Below are positions 21,651 to 33,491 of a stretch of DNA of 64,000 bases, in pieces. The stretch comes from Erythroxylum novogranatense (lineage: Eukaryota > Streptophyta > Magnoliopsida > Malpighiales > Erythroxylaceae). Position 1 is the stretch's first letter, and each line of letters begins with the position of its first letter. The position numbers were made by a program, and so were the translations under genes. Below the pieces are notes generated by a model, which worked only from the letters and a program-made list of their open reading frames with translations, had not been told where the DNA came from and searched no databases. The stretch covers positions 33,435,402-33,499,401 of the forward strand of contig CM057230.1 of NCBI GenBank assembly GCA_029891385.1, written 5' to 3'.

Positions 21651-22960
21651 TAAGCTATGGATGACTTCACGCTCAAAGCATCGCCACTACATTCGCCTTG
21701 CCCGGATGATACTCTATCATCAGTCATAGTCCATGAGCAACTCCAACCATCGTCTCGCCTTAAGTTCAACTCTTTTCGACTCATAATGTACTTAAGACTT
21801 TTGTGGTCCGTGAAGACCCTTGTCGAACCCCATACAAGTAGTGTTCCAAATCTTTAGGGCAAAATTACCCGCTAACTCCAAGTCATGAGTCGGATAATTC
21901 AACTCATATGGCTTCAATCGCTAGTGAAGCATAAGCTATCACTTTGTCATTCGCATCAAGACACATCCTAAACCCTTCCTCGAAGCATCACTGTACACCG
22001 TATACCCCTGGTCTCCATTGGGCAAAACCAATACTAGAGCACTTATCAATCTGTTCTTGAGCTCCTCAAAGCTCTTCTGACATTCCTCACTCCATATGAA
22101 CCGCTGATTGTTTCTTAACAGTTTAGTCATAAGGCGCTATCATTGAAAATCCTTCTACAAATCTCCTATAATAACTTTGTCAAGCCTAGGAAGCTTCTTA
22201 CCTCTTTCTTTGTCTTAGGCTCTTACCAATTCACCACGACTTCTACTTTCCTCGGATCAACATGAATCCCTTTTTTGGAAATCACATGTCCAAGGAAAAC
22301 TACTTCACGCAGCCAAAACTCACACTCATCGAATTTGACATACAGACTCGCTCTCTCAATCTCTCGCAATACAATCTTGAGATGTTGTTCATGCTCTCCT
22401 TCATCCTTAGAATAGACAGAATGTCATCAATGAACACAATGACAAACCGATCTAAGAATTCATTAAACACCCTATTCATCGATCCATGAAGGCGGTGGGG
22501 CATTGGTCAATCCGAAGGGCATGACCCTAAATTCATAGTGCCCGTAACGGTCCCGAAAGTTGTCTTACTTACATCGACTCTTCGATTGGAGTTGATGATA
22601 TCCCGATCTTAAGTCAATCTTGAAAAGACCCTTGCTCCTGTGAATGATCAAATAAATCATCTATCCGTGGCAGCGGATACTTGTTCGAATCGTCATCTTG
22701 TTAAGCCTTCTATAGTCTATGCACATCCTCCACGCTCCATCCTTCTTCTTAACAAACAGACCGGAGCTCCCCAAGGTGAAGAACTTCCGATGAACCGCTT
22801 CTCCAACAATTCTGCAATTGCTCCTTGAGTTCTCTCAATTCAACTGGAGCCATTCTATAAGGTGGTAAGGAGATTGGCGCGGTTCCGGAATCAAGTCAAT
22901 TTGAACTCAATTTCCCTCACAGTGGCAACCCCGTAATTCTTCCGGGAATACATCAGAAAC
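21651..22960 (-). pseudogene. pol: Element B reverse transcriptase and RNase H, broken
   Basis: Copies the RNA genome into DNA. In sense order: [24 protein letters not shown] start of RT (about 22700-22830, with frameshifts), then [19 protein letters not shown] (22300-22503), where FIDD is the catalytic YxDD box in its usual gypsy form; RNase H with FIWSEECQKSFEELK and YSDASRKGLGCVL (21939-22130, catalytic Asp kept); and the RNase H end ELNLR...GQGECSGDALS (21557-21784). No frame stays open for more than about 75 codons. Several breaks are one-base indels. Confidence 0.85.
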
Positions 22961-23286
22961 TCCTCATAACCTCGATAATCTTCTAATCTACCCACATTCA
23001 CTTTGAATCCACTACATGCGCCAAAAAGGCCTCACACCTTGGCTCATCATATTGTCACTAACATAGCGAAATGATCCTCAGACCGGCAGCGACTTTCTCG
23101 TCCCCTTGAAAACCACTTTTTCGATCATTGCCGGATCAAACTCTACTTCTTTCAAACTACAATCTAGCTTCGCCTCCATGACATCCATCCCCAAATGACA
23201 TCCAACCTTGAAGGTCTAGAGGTAGTAGATCTACTACCGATCTAGCACCGTCGACATCGAGCTCACAATTTTATAGATCATACTAA

Positions 23287-24699
23287 TCACCACCTTACCC
23301 CTAAAGGAGTACTAACAACCAGAAAATTGTCCATAACCTCAGGACACACAACATGCATATTCATACTTGCAGATACAAATGAATGGGTGGAGCCAGTATC
23401 AATCAACACATAAACAGGAGAGTCGAATAGCATAGCCATACCCATCACTACTTCCGGAGCGGCCGCAGCTTCTTCCCTGGTCATGGCAAAGACTCGAGCT
23501 GGTGCCTGACTCTGTCCTCTAGGTCTCCCTGCCGGATATGCCTTCCTTGCAGTTCCTGAACTACCCACACCATGTACTGGCCGAGATGCCACTGTTTCTG
23601 CTCTTCTTGGGGCTGAGATCGAGACCCTTCTGCTCGATCGCTGGGACAATCCTTGATTCGGTGCCCTTTGGCCTGACCAAAACATGCTCCTATCTTCAGC
23701 AGACATTCCCCCTTGTGAAATCTCCCACAGTGATCACACGGGAGATTCCCTCTACCTGTCCATCCTGGACTTGCCACACTGGAAGCTTGCACTGTAGTAG
23801 CCCTAGGCTGCTTACTCTTAGTGGGGCCACTACTACCCACACCACTCTGATATCGAGTTCTAATGCTCTAGCAGTCTTTGGAGCACTCATGCCTTTTCCG
23901 GAGCTGCTCTCTGTTCTTCCTCTTCTTAGTCACTTCACCCGGATGTTCTCAAATTTCTCACTTGAAGAGCAAGATCTACCATTCTTGGTAATCACGGAAG
24001 TTGTGGATCACCACTTTTCTCGGATCCCTAGGTGTAATCCACCTCAAATTTCCGGCATTTGTCTTCTTGATTGCCACGATATTGGTGCATACCGTGATAA
24101 CCGAGTGAACTTCAATTGCATCGCCACACTCAACTCCCTCTCGAGCGAGATTCAAAATTCCGGCCTTATCCCGCATGTAGACCATCGAGAAGTACTTCCT
24201 CCGAAAGGCCTCTAGAATTCCTCCATGTTAGTACTGGAGGTACTTCCCGATCATGGGCACCGACTCCCACCAAAGGGTGCATCTCCTCGCAAAGTCGATC
24301 GCATAATCGAGCTTCTCATCATCATTGCACTTCATCGATTTAGGACCCTCTCGGTCCTCTTCACCATGCTTCACTTCCTCGGGATTAGTGGTCCCTTGAA
24401 GTCAATCGCCCATACTTTTGAGCTTATCATCGCCGCTCTTCTCTCATGAAATTTGGTACTTGAGTCTGTCTTCCTTGGCCCATGGCATAAGTGAAAGCTG
24501 GCGAATGCCTCGAAGAACTGGGGATCCATAGGGTTCACTTGAGGAGGAGGAGGTGGAGGCGGCTCATGTTGCACACTTGGTGCATCGGAATCGGAAACAG
24601 GAATGGTCCCTGCATCCTGCGGAACATACGACTCATCCGTACTTCCGCTACCGAGAGTGGGCGAGATTGAGCTCCTCGAGTTCTCTTTCGAGGTGGCAT
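23287..24699 (-). pseudogene. gag-pro: Element B gag and protease, broken
   Basis: The start is set at the ATG complementary to 24697-24699, giving M-P-P-R-K-R-T-R-G-A-Q-S-R-P. The capsid part (24000-24580) is in pieces. A nucleocapsid segment at 23481-23840 has one CCHC-like motif CDHCGRFHKGEC and a second, GACFGQAKGHRIKDC, missing a Cys. Protease follows in another frame with VLIDTGSTHSFVS (23287-23706); DTG is the active-site triad. Between protease and RT (22960-23287) only fragments of the linker remain. A 225-codon plus-strand frame at 23538-24215 is a shadow. Confidence 0.82.
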
Positions 24700-24896
24700 T
24701 ACTCCTTCAATTTAAAAAAAATCGGTGAAAATCTTTAGTTCACATAAAACAAATTCAATTCACTCATTTGAAAACAATGTTGCATGTTATGCATTTAAAA
24801 CAAGGTACATACTTCACATAATTCATGTAGGAAAATGCATGCTGACTTGACCTTAGACATCCCACTAAGGTTCCTAGAAACCCTAAACCCGGTTTC

Positions 24897-24910
24897 GCTC
24901 GACATACTAC
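24897..24910 (-). other. Degenerate PBS of element B
   Basis: Position and flank match element A's PBS, but the minus strand reads GTAGTATGTCGAGC where TGTGGTATCAGAGC is expected. It lies 3-4 bp inside the LTR start at 24914. Probably mutated after insertion, or mis-called at CAG. Confidence 0.55.
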
Positions 24911-25621
24911 AGATGTCGGACCCGATCCCGGAGCCGATGTCCGGGATGTGAGCCCGAGTGGAGCCCATCCCCGAGACACTTGCCTTACTGAGACCTTAAA
25001 CTTGACACTCTTACTCTTACTATAGTACCATAGACATCGGAACCCGTTTTCGGAGCCCAACTTTCGTTGTCCTGAAACCTTGCGCTTCTAATCTTGCAGG
25101 ATTCTTAATTGTAACTCCACCTTCGTGGCAAGCACACACCATGTATACACTAAAATCATGGGTTGCCTTATTCATATAATTTGTAGCTTTATGTCTCAAG
25201 TTCTCCCTGAAACAAGAATCACCTTAATCGGAGTCATATACTCAAGATACACTCCAAAAACCTAAGAGAGTTCATACCCGAAACATGCCCTCTTAACTGA
25301 CCTTTCACTTGTTTTAGAACAAACTTTCTCAATTTAACTCCAATTTAAACCGGATTTTATGGAGTGAAAGATATGTGTCTTATAAATCCAATGGTTCAAG
25401 CCTCACCTCATTTTGAGGTCGTATGAGAGAAATATGCCCAAAACAACGGACCATGCTCACTTTCGAAATCGAATAAAAACTCTTTTGGCGCAATTGCTAT
25501 AACTTTTAATCTATAGCTCCAAATGTTTTCGTTCTTTCACCATATGAAAGTAGACATCTAGATCTACAACTCTTTGAAGACTACAAAGGCTGATTCTATC
25601 TCCTACATTCTGCAGCGTCCT

Positions 25622-26613
25622 ATTTTTCCATCGTCTGATTTCTATCATCTGGTTTCTATCTTCTGCTTTCCTTCCTTCTGCTTTTCTATCTTCTGATTTC
25701 CTTCCTTCTGATTTCTATCTTCTGAATTCCTTCCTTTTCCTTTTCTATTTTCTGATTTCCTTCCTTCTGCTTTTTATCTTCTGATTTCCTTCCTTCTGAT
25801 TTCTATCTTCTGATTTCCTTCCTTCCTTTTCTATCTTACGATTTCCTTCCTTCCGATTTCTATCTTCCGATTTCCTTCCTTACGCTTTTTATCTTCCGAT
25901 TTCCTTCCTTCCGATTTCTATCTTCCGATTTCCTTCCGCTTTTCTATCTTCCGATTTCCTTCCTACCTTTTCTATCTTTGATTTCTATCTTACGCTTTTC
26001 TATCTTGATTTCCTTCCTTCCGATTTCTATCTTCCGATTTCCTTCCTTCGATTTCTATCTTCCGATTTCCTTCCTTACGCTTTTCTATCTTCCGATTTCC
26101 TTCCTTACGCTTTTCTATCTTGATTTCTATCTTCCTTTTCTATCTTCCGATTTCCTTCCTTCGATTTCTATCTTCCGATTTCCTTCCTTCGCTTTTCTAT
26201 CTTCCGATTTCCTTCCTTCGCTTTTATCTTCTCGATTTCCTTCCTTCCGATTTCTATCTTGATTTCCTTCCTACCTTTTCTATCTTTGATTTCCTTCCTT
26301 CCGATTTCTATCTTCCGATTTCTTTCATTCGCTTTTATCTTCGATTTCCTTCCTTCCGATTTCTATCTTCCGATTTCCTTCCTACCTTTTCTATCTTTCG
26401 ATTTCCTTCCTTCGATTTCTATCTTCCGATTTCCTTCCTCGATTTCTATCTTCCGATTTCCTTCCTTCCTTTTCTATCTTGATTTCTATCTTTCGCTTTT
26501 CTATCTTCGATTTCCTTCCTTGATTTCTATCTTTTGATTTCCTTCATACGCTTTTTATCTTCCGATTTCCTTCCTTCCGATTTCTATCTTCGATTTCTAT
26601 CTTACCTTTTCTA
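25622..26613. repeat. C+T-rich minisatellite, 5' LTR of B
   Basis: Same array as 7318-8245, about 60 bp longer. CTG is kept up to about 25810 and then replaced by CCG, CG or ACG in almost every unit, the same left-to-right change as in the other LTR. Confidence 0.92.
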
Positions 26614-27228
26614 GTAAGGATCATATCTTTTGACTCGAACTCCAAATTTAGCAAACGATATACCCTTGGAAAACTCTAAACTCCTACTACAATCTTCATG
26701 AAGACTCATTGATCTAATTCATACCCGAAGAGGGTCTAATATTGAGGTGAAGTACTGTCAAATTTTAGGAAAATTTGACAAAACATCCCCCTTAAAATGC
26801 AACTACCCAATTTTCAATTCTAAGACTTCCACCTGCATAAAACTCATCATACAACCTCATATAACATGATTAAACCCTAAGGTATCTTCAAACACCATTC
26901 GAAGCAACAGCCACACTCTTAATCATCTATCATATCCAAACTATAACAATGATTCAATTGTCTTAAACATACATGGATTTCTCAAAATACATTAAAACTG
27001 AACATTTTTGCTTTCATAATTCATTCATTCCATCTTCATCAAATCATTTCATATTCATACAATGCTTTAGTGGGCATTTCAAGCCCAATTACAATGAAGT
27101 TTCAAAATACAATATCTTCTTAAAATACAACTAAAGCATTGTTTTACAAAAATCATTTCAAAAACAAAATCAAAAGAAAAACTTGGAGTAAATGCCTTTA
27201 AGCTTGCTCCTCGGGATCCTGCTCATTT

Positions 27229-27280
27229 CCTGGAAAATTTTTAGGGGGTGAGCTTTCGCTCCGTGGGTAACACATTTATA
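27229..27280 (-). promoter_or_regulatory. Conserved TATA-like / GNRA hairpin block, 5' LTR of B
   Basis: Sense: TATAAAT (complement of 27274-27280), GTGTTACCCACG, hairpin GAGC-GAAA-GCTC (27250-27261), then a short C tract and CCAGG. Being in the 5' LTR, this is the copy that would have driven the element. Confidence 0.4.
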
Positions 27281-28725
27281 TTTATATATCAAGCAATCCT
27301 ATTAGTTATTCATACTTTTAGCAATCTTTCAATACAATCATAATACATGCATCATGCAATGTTCATCAATACTCAAACATAATTTCTCACAATTCAAACA
27401 TTCATCATTCTTGCATTTTCATGTAATCACATATGAATCACATCAAATGGCTCGGTAAGTCCTTATTCTTGACAACCATATAGTCTCATTTCATGAGTCT
27501 ATATGGGCAAATCTTTAGGAGTCCAAAATGTTGGATCATCCTATGCCACAATCAGGCATTGGCGAAGGCTTCATGGTCAACGCACGTGGCAGTTCTTAGG
27601 ACAATACCTTACCCACATAACATAGCAATCATGAATCATACAAGGAAATTGTCTGTTCTTATCCAATTCATTGTTTCTTTGAAATCATCTTTTCATACAT
27701 CGTTCATGCCTTTCATTATATTCATTCAACAAGTTTCTTCATGACAGTTTCAATCATCATCAAGCATTTAATACACTCACATTCATCATTCCATCGCACA
27801 CATTTAATACAACAACCAAGTGATCAAAGCTCATTAATGTCATGCATTTATTTACATTTGTAGCTTATATACATAAAGATAAATATGAAACCCACCTTTT
27901 ATCCTTGCTTAAACTTGCCTAAGGAAGTTCCTCTCCTTGTTCTTCTCCTCTTTCTTGTCCTCCTTCAAGCATAACAAGAAAATAACCCCATATTAACATA
28001 GGGTTTAGAAATTGAAAATACCTAAAAATATAAATCATGAAATTCATAAGAGAATCACTAGACCCATCTTATTCTTCATCTTTCTAACCAAAAACCCAAA
28101 CAAAAACTTAACCTTAAACCAAGAACTTACCTTAAATCCTTAACCAACCAAGTGGTTTCTTGGTTCAAAGTGAAGCTTAGACTCTCCTCCACACTTTTCT
28201 TCTTGGACTTTCTTCAAAACCCACTCACTTTCATGGAAATGCCAAACCCTAACAAACCTCTTCTTTCTCCTTTTCCTCCCTCCTTTCACGACACTCTTCT
28301 TTCCTCTCCCTCCAAATTTCGTTTCTATCTTCTTTTCCTACAAAAATCACTTATCTCCTTCCTTATATACTCCTTTCTAAATTACTTAAGCCCAATAAGC
28401 CTAAGCCCAACTTACTTCCTTCTTCTTTCTTCTTCTTCTTTTTCATTTCTCCTCCTTACTTACTCAAGCCCACTAACTCTTTTCCTTCAAGCCCATTGCA
28501 TTAAATTCCTCTCTTCTTTCTTACTTCATTTGGACCCAAAGCCCAATTAATACATTAATTACACCTAACTCACCTAAGTCCAACTAACATATTTAACTTT
28601 ATAAATTCTTCACCTAACTCATTAATGCTATCATATATTAATTTATGACACCTTAATTAATGCTAATCTAACTTAATCAATTTAATCTAATCATGATTAA
28701 TCCTAAAAAAAATTTGGGGCTAACA

Positions 28726-29334
28726 ACATGGGACAGTTTAGGCACTCGGTCACAACAAGATAACAAATGAAAAGTGAGTCTCATGTGCATTGCATATGCA
28801 TAGTATGAATGATTAAGTGTATCGAATGTGAATAAAGTGAATGTGAATGTGGAATGTGTGAGTTATGTGTTATGTGATTGGGTGAGCCATCGATGATGGT
28901 CATTCACTGAGTTCACAAAACTCACCAAAAATTTGCAATTATTTTTCATGATTTGAAGAATACTCCGTTAGGTAAACGGGAGTATAATTATTGCAAACAA
29001 GGGAAAACTAGAAGTCGGGATCAGTTCGCGTCTGCCTTGTGTCTTTTTCTTTTCGCACTGAATTGTATTTTTCGTAAAGTATTGTATTTAGTGTATTTGA
29101 ATATATTTGGTGTGTATAACTTATCGATTGGAAAAAGGTTTGCAAAAGAGATTGATCATAGTGAAATGTGATTTGTTTTTGGAATGTGCAAATCGAAATT
29201 CTAGTTTAAGAAAAAAAATAAAATTTTTATACTGAGTTTTCGATTAAGTGATGTAGCACGCCACCCTCGCAGGGCACGGACTCGGATATCACCATCGATG
29301 TCGGGTTCGGGTCATGCGAAAGTGGGGTGTTACA
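28726..29334 (+). repeat. LTR X, right part, ending GGGGTGTTACA
   Basis: Continues LTR X after element B. It ends with TCGGGTTCGGGTCATGCG and AGTGGGGTGTTACA at 29334, the usual 3' end form of Tekay-type LTRs (TGTAACACCCC...GGGTGTTACA). LINE sequence starts directly after. No PBS follows, so X is a solo LTR, a 3' LTR of a plus-strand element, or the 5' LTR of a minus-strand element whose body lies left of the window. Confidence 0.65.
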
Positions 29335-31064
29335 CAAAGGGTTGTGGGCTGAGTGATCAAGGCCCATCCTAATTTTGTCAAGAGGGCATCGTTGGATGAT
29401 TGAATACGTTTTAGGCCCAGACCCCCTTCAGTTTTCGGTTTACAAAATGTTTCCTAATTAACCAGATGAATTTTTTTGGTCTCCTGTAGTTCCCCAGATA
29501 AACGTCCGCATGATTCACTCGAATTCATTGCACAGAAGCCTCGGGAGCCTCACTGTCTGCATCATATAGATGCAAGAATGGACTGAGTCAGGGTAACGCA
29601 TCCTGCCAGGGATAGGGTTTTGGCTCGCCAGCCAGCAAGCTTTTTCTGAACGTTATCAATTATGTACTGATACGTATGTCTCGTAGAGTGTTCATGAAGC
29701 AAAGGGACCCCCAAGTATTTCCCAAAGTTGTTCGTGCTAGGGATGTGTAAGTTTTGACTTAAGTGACGAACGGTATAGGGGCCGACATTTCAAAAAACAT
29801 AAATCCTCATTTTGTTGATATTTACCTTATGTCTTGAGACTTGGCAAAACACTTCCAAAGTCTGAGCAACAACTTGCGCCTGAGAGTCCTCCGCTTCAGT
29901 AAACAAAATAAGATCGTCAGCGAATAAAATATGGGAAATAGGAGGTCCTGTAGGGCTCAACTTGATCGGCTTCCAGTGCCCTTGACTTATTGCTTGAGAT
30001 ATGTACTGACCCAGTCTTCCCAGGCATAGGAAAAAAAGGTAAGTTAAAAGCGGATCACCTTGCCTAAGACCGCGGGAGGGATTGAAAGGATCCGTCAGTT
30101 TACCCTACCAATCTACTTGCATAGTCACCGTCGACACACACTGCATAACGAGCATGATGAAAGATGCTGGAAAGCCAATATCCTGAAGGGTGTTTTGAAT
30201 AAAGTCCCAACGTAGCCGATCATAGGCTTTCTCTAGGTCTACCTTGATAGCAAAATAGCCGATTTTACCCTTCTTTTTGTGTATGGAATGAATGACCTCC
30301 TGGGTAATATAATGTTATCAATAATTTGCCTGCCCAGAATAAAGCTGCATTAGTTCGCCCCCAACAAGTAGTCCATATGGTTTTTCAATCTATTCACGAG
30401 AATTTTTGAAATGATCTTGTAAAGAACAATGCAGAGGCTGATCGGCCGGAACTGAGTGATAAGCTCGGGGGACGGGGTTTTAGGAAGCAGGACCAAAATA
30501 GTATGATTTAAATCCCTGTCCCATCGTTGTAAACTAAAAACTTTCTGGATGTATTCCACCACTTTGGGCCCAATTAACCCCCATTGCTTCTGGAAAAATA
30601 ATGCATTAAAACCATCGATACCAGGGGCTTTATACGAATGCAAGTCAAAAACAGTCGTCTTGATCCCTAACTCATGGATAGGCTGAGAGAGCATATGAAG
30701 CTGGGCTTCCGAAAGTCGTAGGAAGGCTCTAGAGAGCAGAAACAGGTGAATAGTCTGGTCTTCTTTAACATAAAGCTGGGCAAAGAAAGACCTGACTTCA
30801 TGCCCCAATTGCACAAAACCAAAGAGCATGATACCTTTGGAGTTAACAAGGCTCTCGATCCTCAGTTTCTTACAACGAGAGAGAGTGAGGGTGTGATAGT
30901 ATTTTGTATTCCTATCCCCTTGGGAAATCCAATCACACCGGACTTTCTGATGCCAAAAAATCTCCTTCTCACAAAGAACCTATAGCAGGTCCGTGCTAAG
31001 TTGATCCTCCAAACGTACAAGATCATCCCGGAGGTCATCTCTCAAGTTCCATTGAATACCCTCC
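29335..31064 (-). pseudogene. LINE ORF2 reverse transcriptase domain
   Basis: Non-LTR reverse transcriptase that makes cDNA at the nicked target. Sense order: FWHQKVRCDWISQGDRNTKY (about 30930-30990), KAPGIDGFNALFFQKQWGLI and LVLLPKTPSPELITQFRPIS with YKIISKILVNRLK (30350-30829), then stops and frame changes, then ILFADDLILFTEAED (near 29920), where FADD is the catalytic box, and the thumb-like KYLGVPLLH region (near 29700). Stops include a TAA or TAG near 30350. The protein is cut at 29335 by LTR X. The longest intact frame is 159 codons. Confidence 0.88.
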
Positions 31065-33491
31065 TGTTGGGCCCCAGATTTCTTTATTTGATGTTATTAA
31101 GCATGAATTATGTTGATTGTATGATTTATTACATAGTTTGATTTTATTGGAAGTGTTAGTGGAAAATTAAGATTAATTTGAGATTAGTATGGAATAAGTG
31201 GTAATGAAAGAGTAAAAATATATGAGGGCATTATTGGAAGATCACTTAAGTTGGAGAGGTTAAGGCTTTACAAGGAGGGGCATTATAGTCCTTGTGCTTT
31301 CATTTAGGCTTAAGGAAAGGAAAATTAGAAAGAAAGAAAGAAAGAAGGAAAGTGAGAAAAGGAGAGGGAGTGTCGTTGGTGGCTTGAGGAAGAAGAAGGG
31401 AAATAGGGTTTTGCTATTCTAGAGGATTTTGAAAGGAATTGAATCTTCATCTAGTAAGTATAAGTTTATTTCTTCTTATTTGGGTTGGATGAAATCCTAA
31501 TATAGCTTAGCATGTGTAGGAAAATGGTGGTTGAGTGGTTTATGAAAAATGGTTAAATCTCTTAGGGTTGATGATCATGTTGTGTTTGTTAATAATTTTG
31601 GGTTAGAATGAGCTTAGAAATGAAGTATAAGACTTGATTTAGGATTTAGATGTGTTATATTTGAAAGATGGGAGGATTAGGGTTGAAGAATATGAGAAAA
31701 AACAAGTTTCGGGAGGATTTTAGGCTCGTACGCCATGGCCCACTCATGCCCTCGCCGCGGTGCGCTCCAGTTTTGTCGCTGCAGCGAGCGGCCATTTTTC
31801 TGCTCCGACATGCTTTGGTATTTTAGGAATAAATTTTGATGTAGATGTCCACATAAGGTAATTTTTAATTCATTGTAAACTAGAGACATAGAGCTACAAG
31901 TTTTGTGAAGAAATGAAGTTCTGAATCAGTCTCTAAGAATATCAAATTTTGGATGGAAGTTAAACATAGAATTTTTGTTTCAGCTTTAGTTATAGTTTGA
32001 ATTGTTAAAGTATGACCTTCCGATTTCTACACCAAATTGATTGTAATTTTGGTTATTTGGTTAAGGAAATCAAGTGAGGCAAGAGGATCAACAGGAACAA
32101 GAGGAAAGACATTCCTAAGCAAGTTATAAGCAAGGAACTCAAGGTGGGTACATATTTATAATAGAGTAAATAAGTCACTCATTGTTTTGTTCAAATCAAG
32201 AAAGATTTAATGATTTAAATTGCATCATCAATGTCGCCTTAATTGCTATTGCGGAATGATTATATGTTGCTATATGATTTGCATTCATGATTAATGAAAA
32301 GGTTTCAAAAGGGTTTTCTCTTTTCAAGAATACATGCTCATGAAATCATGTTTTTCGAAATGTATGAAAAGCAAGTTTACAAGCAAGAGCCAGTTTGGTA
32401 ATCAAGTTTACAAGACTTTGAATCATGCATGTTATGTGGGCTTGTGTTAGTCCCTCAAGAACCGTCACGTGCAAGTTGACCCATGAAAAGGCTTCTCCTG
32501 CCTGCCCGCTAGTGACACGGAGCTCCCCACAAGGACTCCCTTAAGAAACTATAACTACACAGGACCATTTCGATAGGAATGTGTAGTGCGTCATGAACCC
32601 GGACTAACCCAAACCATTCTGCTATGCTTATGTGCTTATGTGTTCATGATCTGTTATCATGTTTTATGCATACATGTTTTGAATTTTACTTATGAATTAT
32701 TTAAAGATCAAGCTTTTCGAGATAATGACTTTTACATGCTCAATTACTATGATTTCAAAGTGTACCACGACAATGAATTATCTTTTGAATAGTTTTGCTT
32801 ATTTTTGTATTATAAATGTGTTCCCACGAGCTTTATAGCTCACCCCCTTTATCCTTCCCCATTCAGGTGATGAGCAAGAGACCGAGTAAGCCAAGAGTTA
32901 TGGCATCACTCCGATTTGTCATGTTTATGTATTTTCAAGTTGTACTTTTGGAAGTCAAGGCTTTAGTTTCATTTCAAGTTTTATTGGTTCAAGTGTACTT
33001 TGTATTTTTGGCTCTTGAACTCAAAGGTTGTATTTGGTTTGAAATGTTATTAAAGCTTTGTAAAACTCATCTTTTGGATATTAATGAGATATGGATGTTT
33101 TTGTTCCAAATCTTTGCATCTAATCATTTAGAAGTTTGTTGAGTGTATATTGTTAAGTTTTGGGATGGGTTGATTTAATAAAATGAGAGAAAGTTTCAGG
33201 TTTGTTCACTTTGGGCCGAAGGAGGTCTTCGCCATGACGAGGTCAAGATGCTCTCCTCATGCTATGGCCGCATGTTTGGTTCATCATCATGGTAGTCTTT
33301 GCTTGTCTTGGTGTAGTTTGCCGAGAGGGTTCGCCGCGGCGAGACATCACATGCCTCGGCGACGCCCCCTGGTGCTTCCGAGGGATTTCTTTCTTCTTTT
33401 AATTTATATGTTTCAACTCCAAGGCCTCCCCTCACGCTCCAAGCACCACGCTTCCATGTCCGATGTTGGGCTCCAGAAACGGGGTCCAACA
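31065..33491 (+). repeat. Solo LTR S1 (2.43 kb)
   Basis: Starts TGTTGGGCCCCAG and ends GGGGTCCAACA, an inverted terminal match, with perfect TSD CCTCC (31060-31064 and 33492-33496). No second LTR or interior is present, so it arose by LTR-LTR recombination. It carries a donor-like AGTAAGT (31453-31459), a GTGGGTACATATTTATAATA stretch (32144), CCTGCCTGCCCGCTAGTG near 32500, the TATA/hairpin block (32811-32866), and two G+C-rich segments: 31735-31800 (CTCGCCGCGGTGCG, TCGCTGCAGCGAGCG) and 33290-33370 (TTCGCCGCGGCGAG). Short ORFs are chance. Confidence 0.92.
32811..32866 (+). promoter_or_regulatory. Conserved TATAAAT / hairpin / TTCAG block, S1
   Basis: TATAAAT (32811-32817), GTGTTCCCAC, hairpin GAGCT-TTAT-AGCTC (32828-32841), then ACCCCCTTTATCCTTCCCC and ATTCAG/GTGATGAG. 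The pyrimidine tract and CAG/G are a good 3' splice site; the TATA spacing also fits a promoter. Confidence 0.45.

Larger units (their letters stand above)
6595..28725 (-). mobile_element. Gypsy/chromovirus element B (Tekay/Del-like), host of the LARD
   Basis: Complete but decayed minus-strand element: 5' LTR 24914-28725, degenerate PBS, gag-PR-RT-RH-IN-chromodomain 24699-20104, PPT (sense AAGGGGAGAAA, at the LTR border), 3' LTR 6595-10345. The LARD (10349-20098) sits between PPT and 3' LTR. Without it the element is about 12.4 kb. Flanks are ACATA (6590-6594) and ACATG (28726-28730), a 4/5 TSD. The chromodomain C-terminus and gag start point to the Tekay/Del branch of chromoviruses; the branch is inferred from motifs, not from a tree. 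Many stops and frameshifts make it non-functional as written. Confidence 0.88.
24914..28725 (-). repeat. 5' LTR of element B (3.81 kb)
   Basis: Plus-strand ends TGTCGGACCCGATCC (24914) and TTTGGGGCTAACA (28725). Colinear with the 3' LTR 6595-10345. Differences are mostly small indels, plus length change in the minisatellite (25622-26613 against 7318-8245). Contains the donor-like site (complement of ACTTACCT, 28125-28132) and the TATA/hairpin block (27229-27280). No gene is seen; ORFs over the minisatellite and at 27493-28550 are chance. Confidence 0.9.

Noticed and set aside
23538..24215. 225-codon plus-strand open frame
   Set aside because: Lies antisense to the gag-protease of element B, which has clear conserved motifs; the plus-strand product has no recognisable domain.
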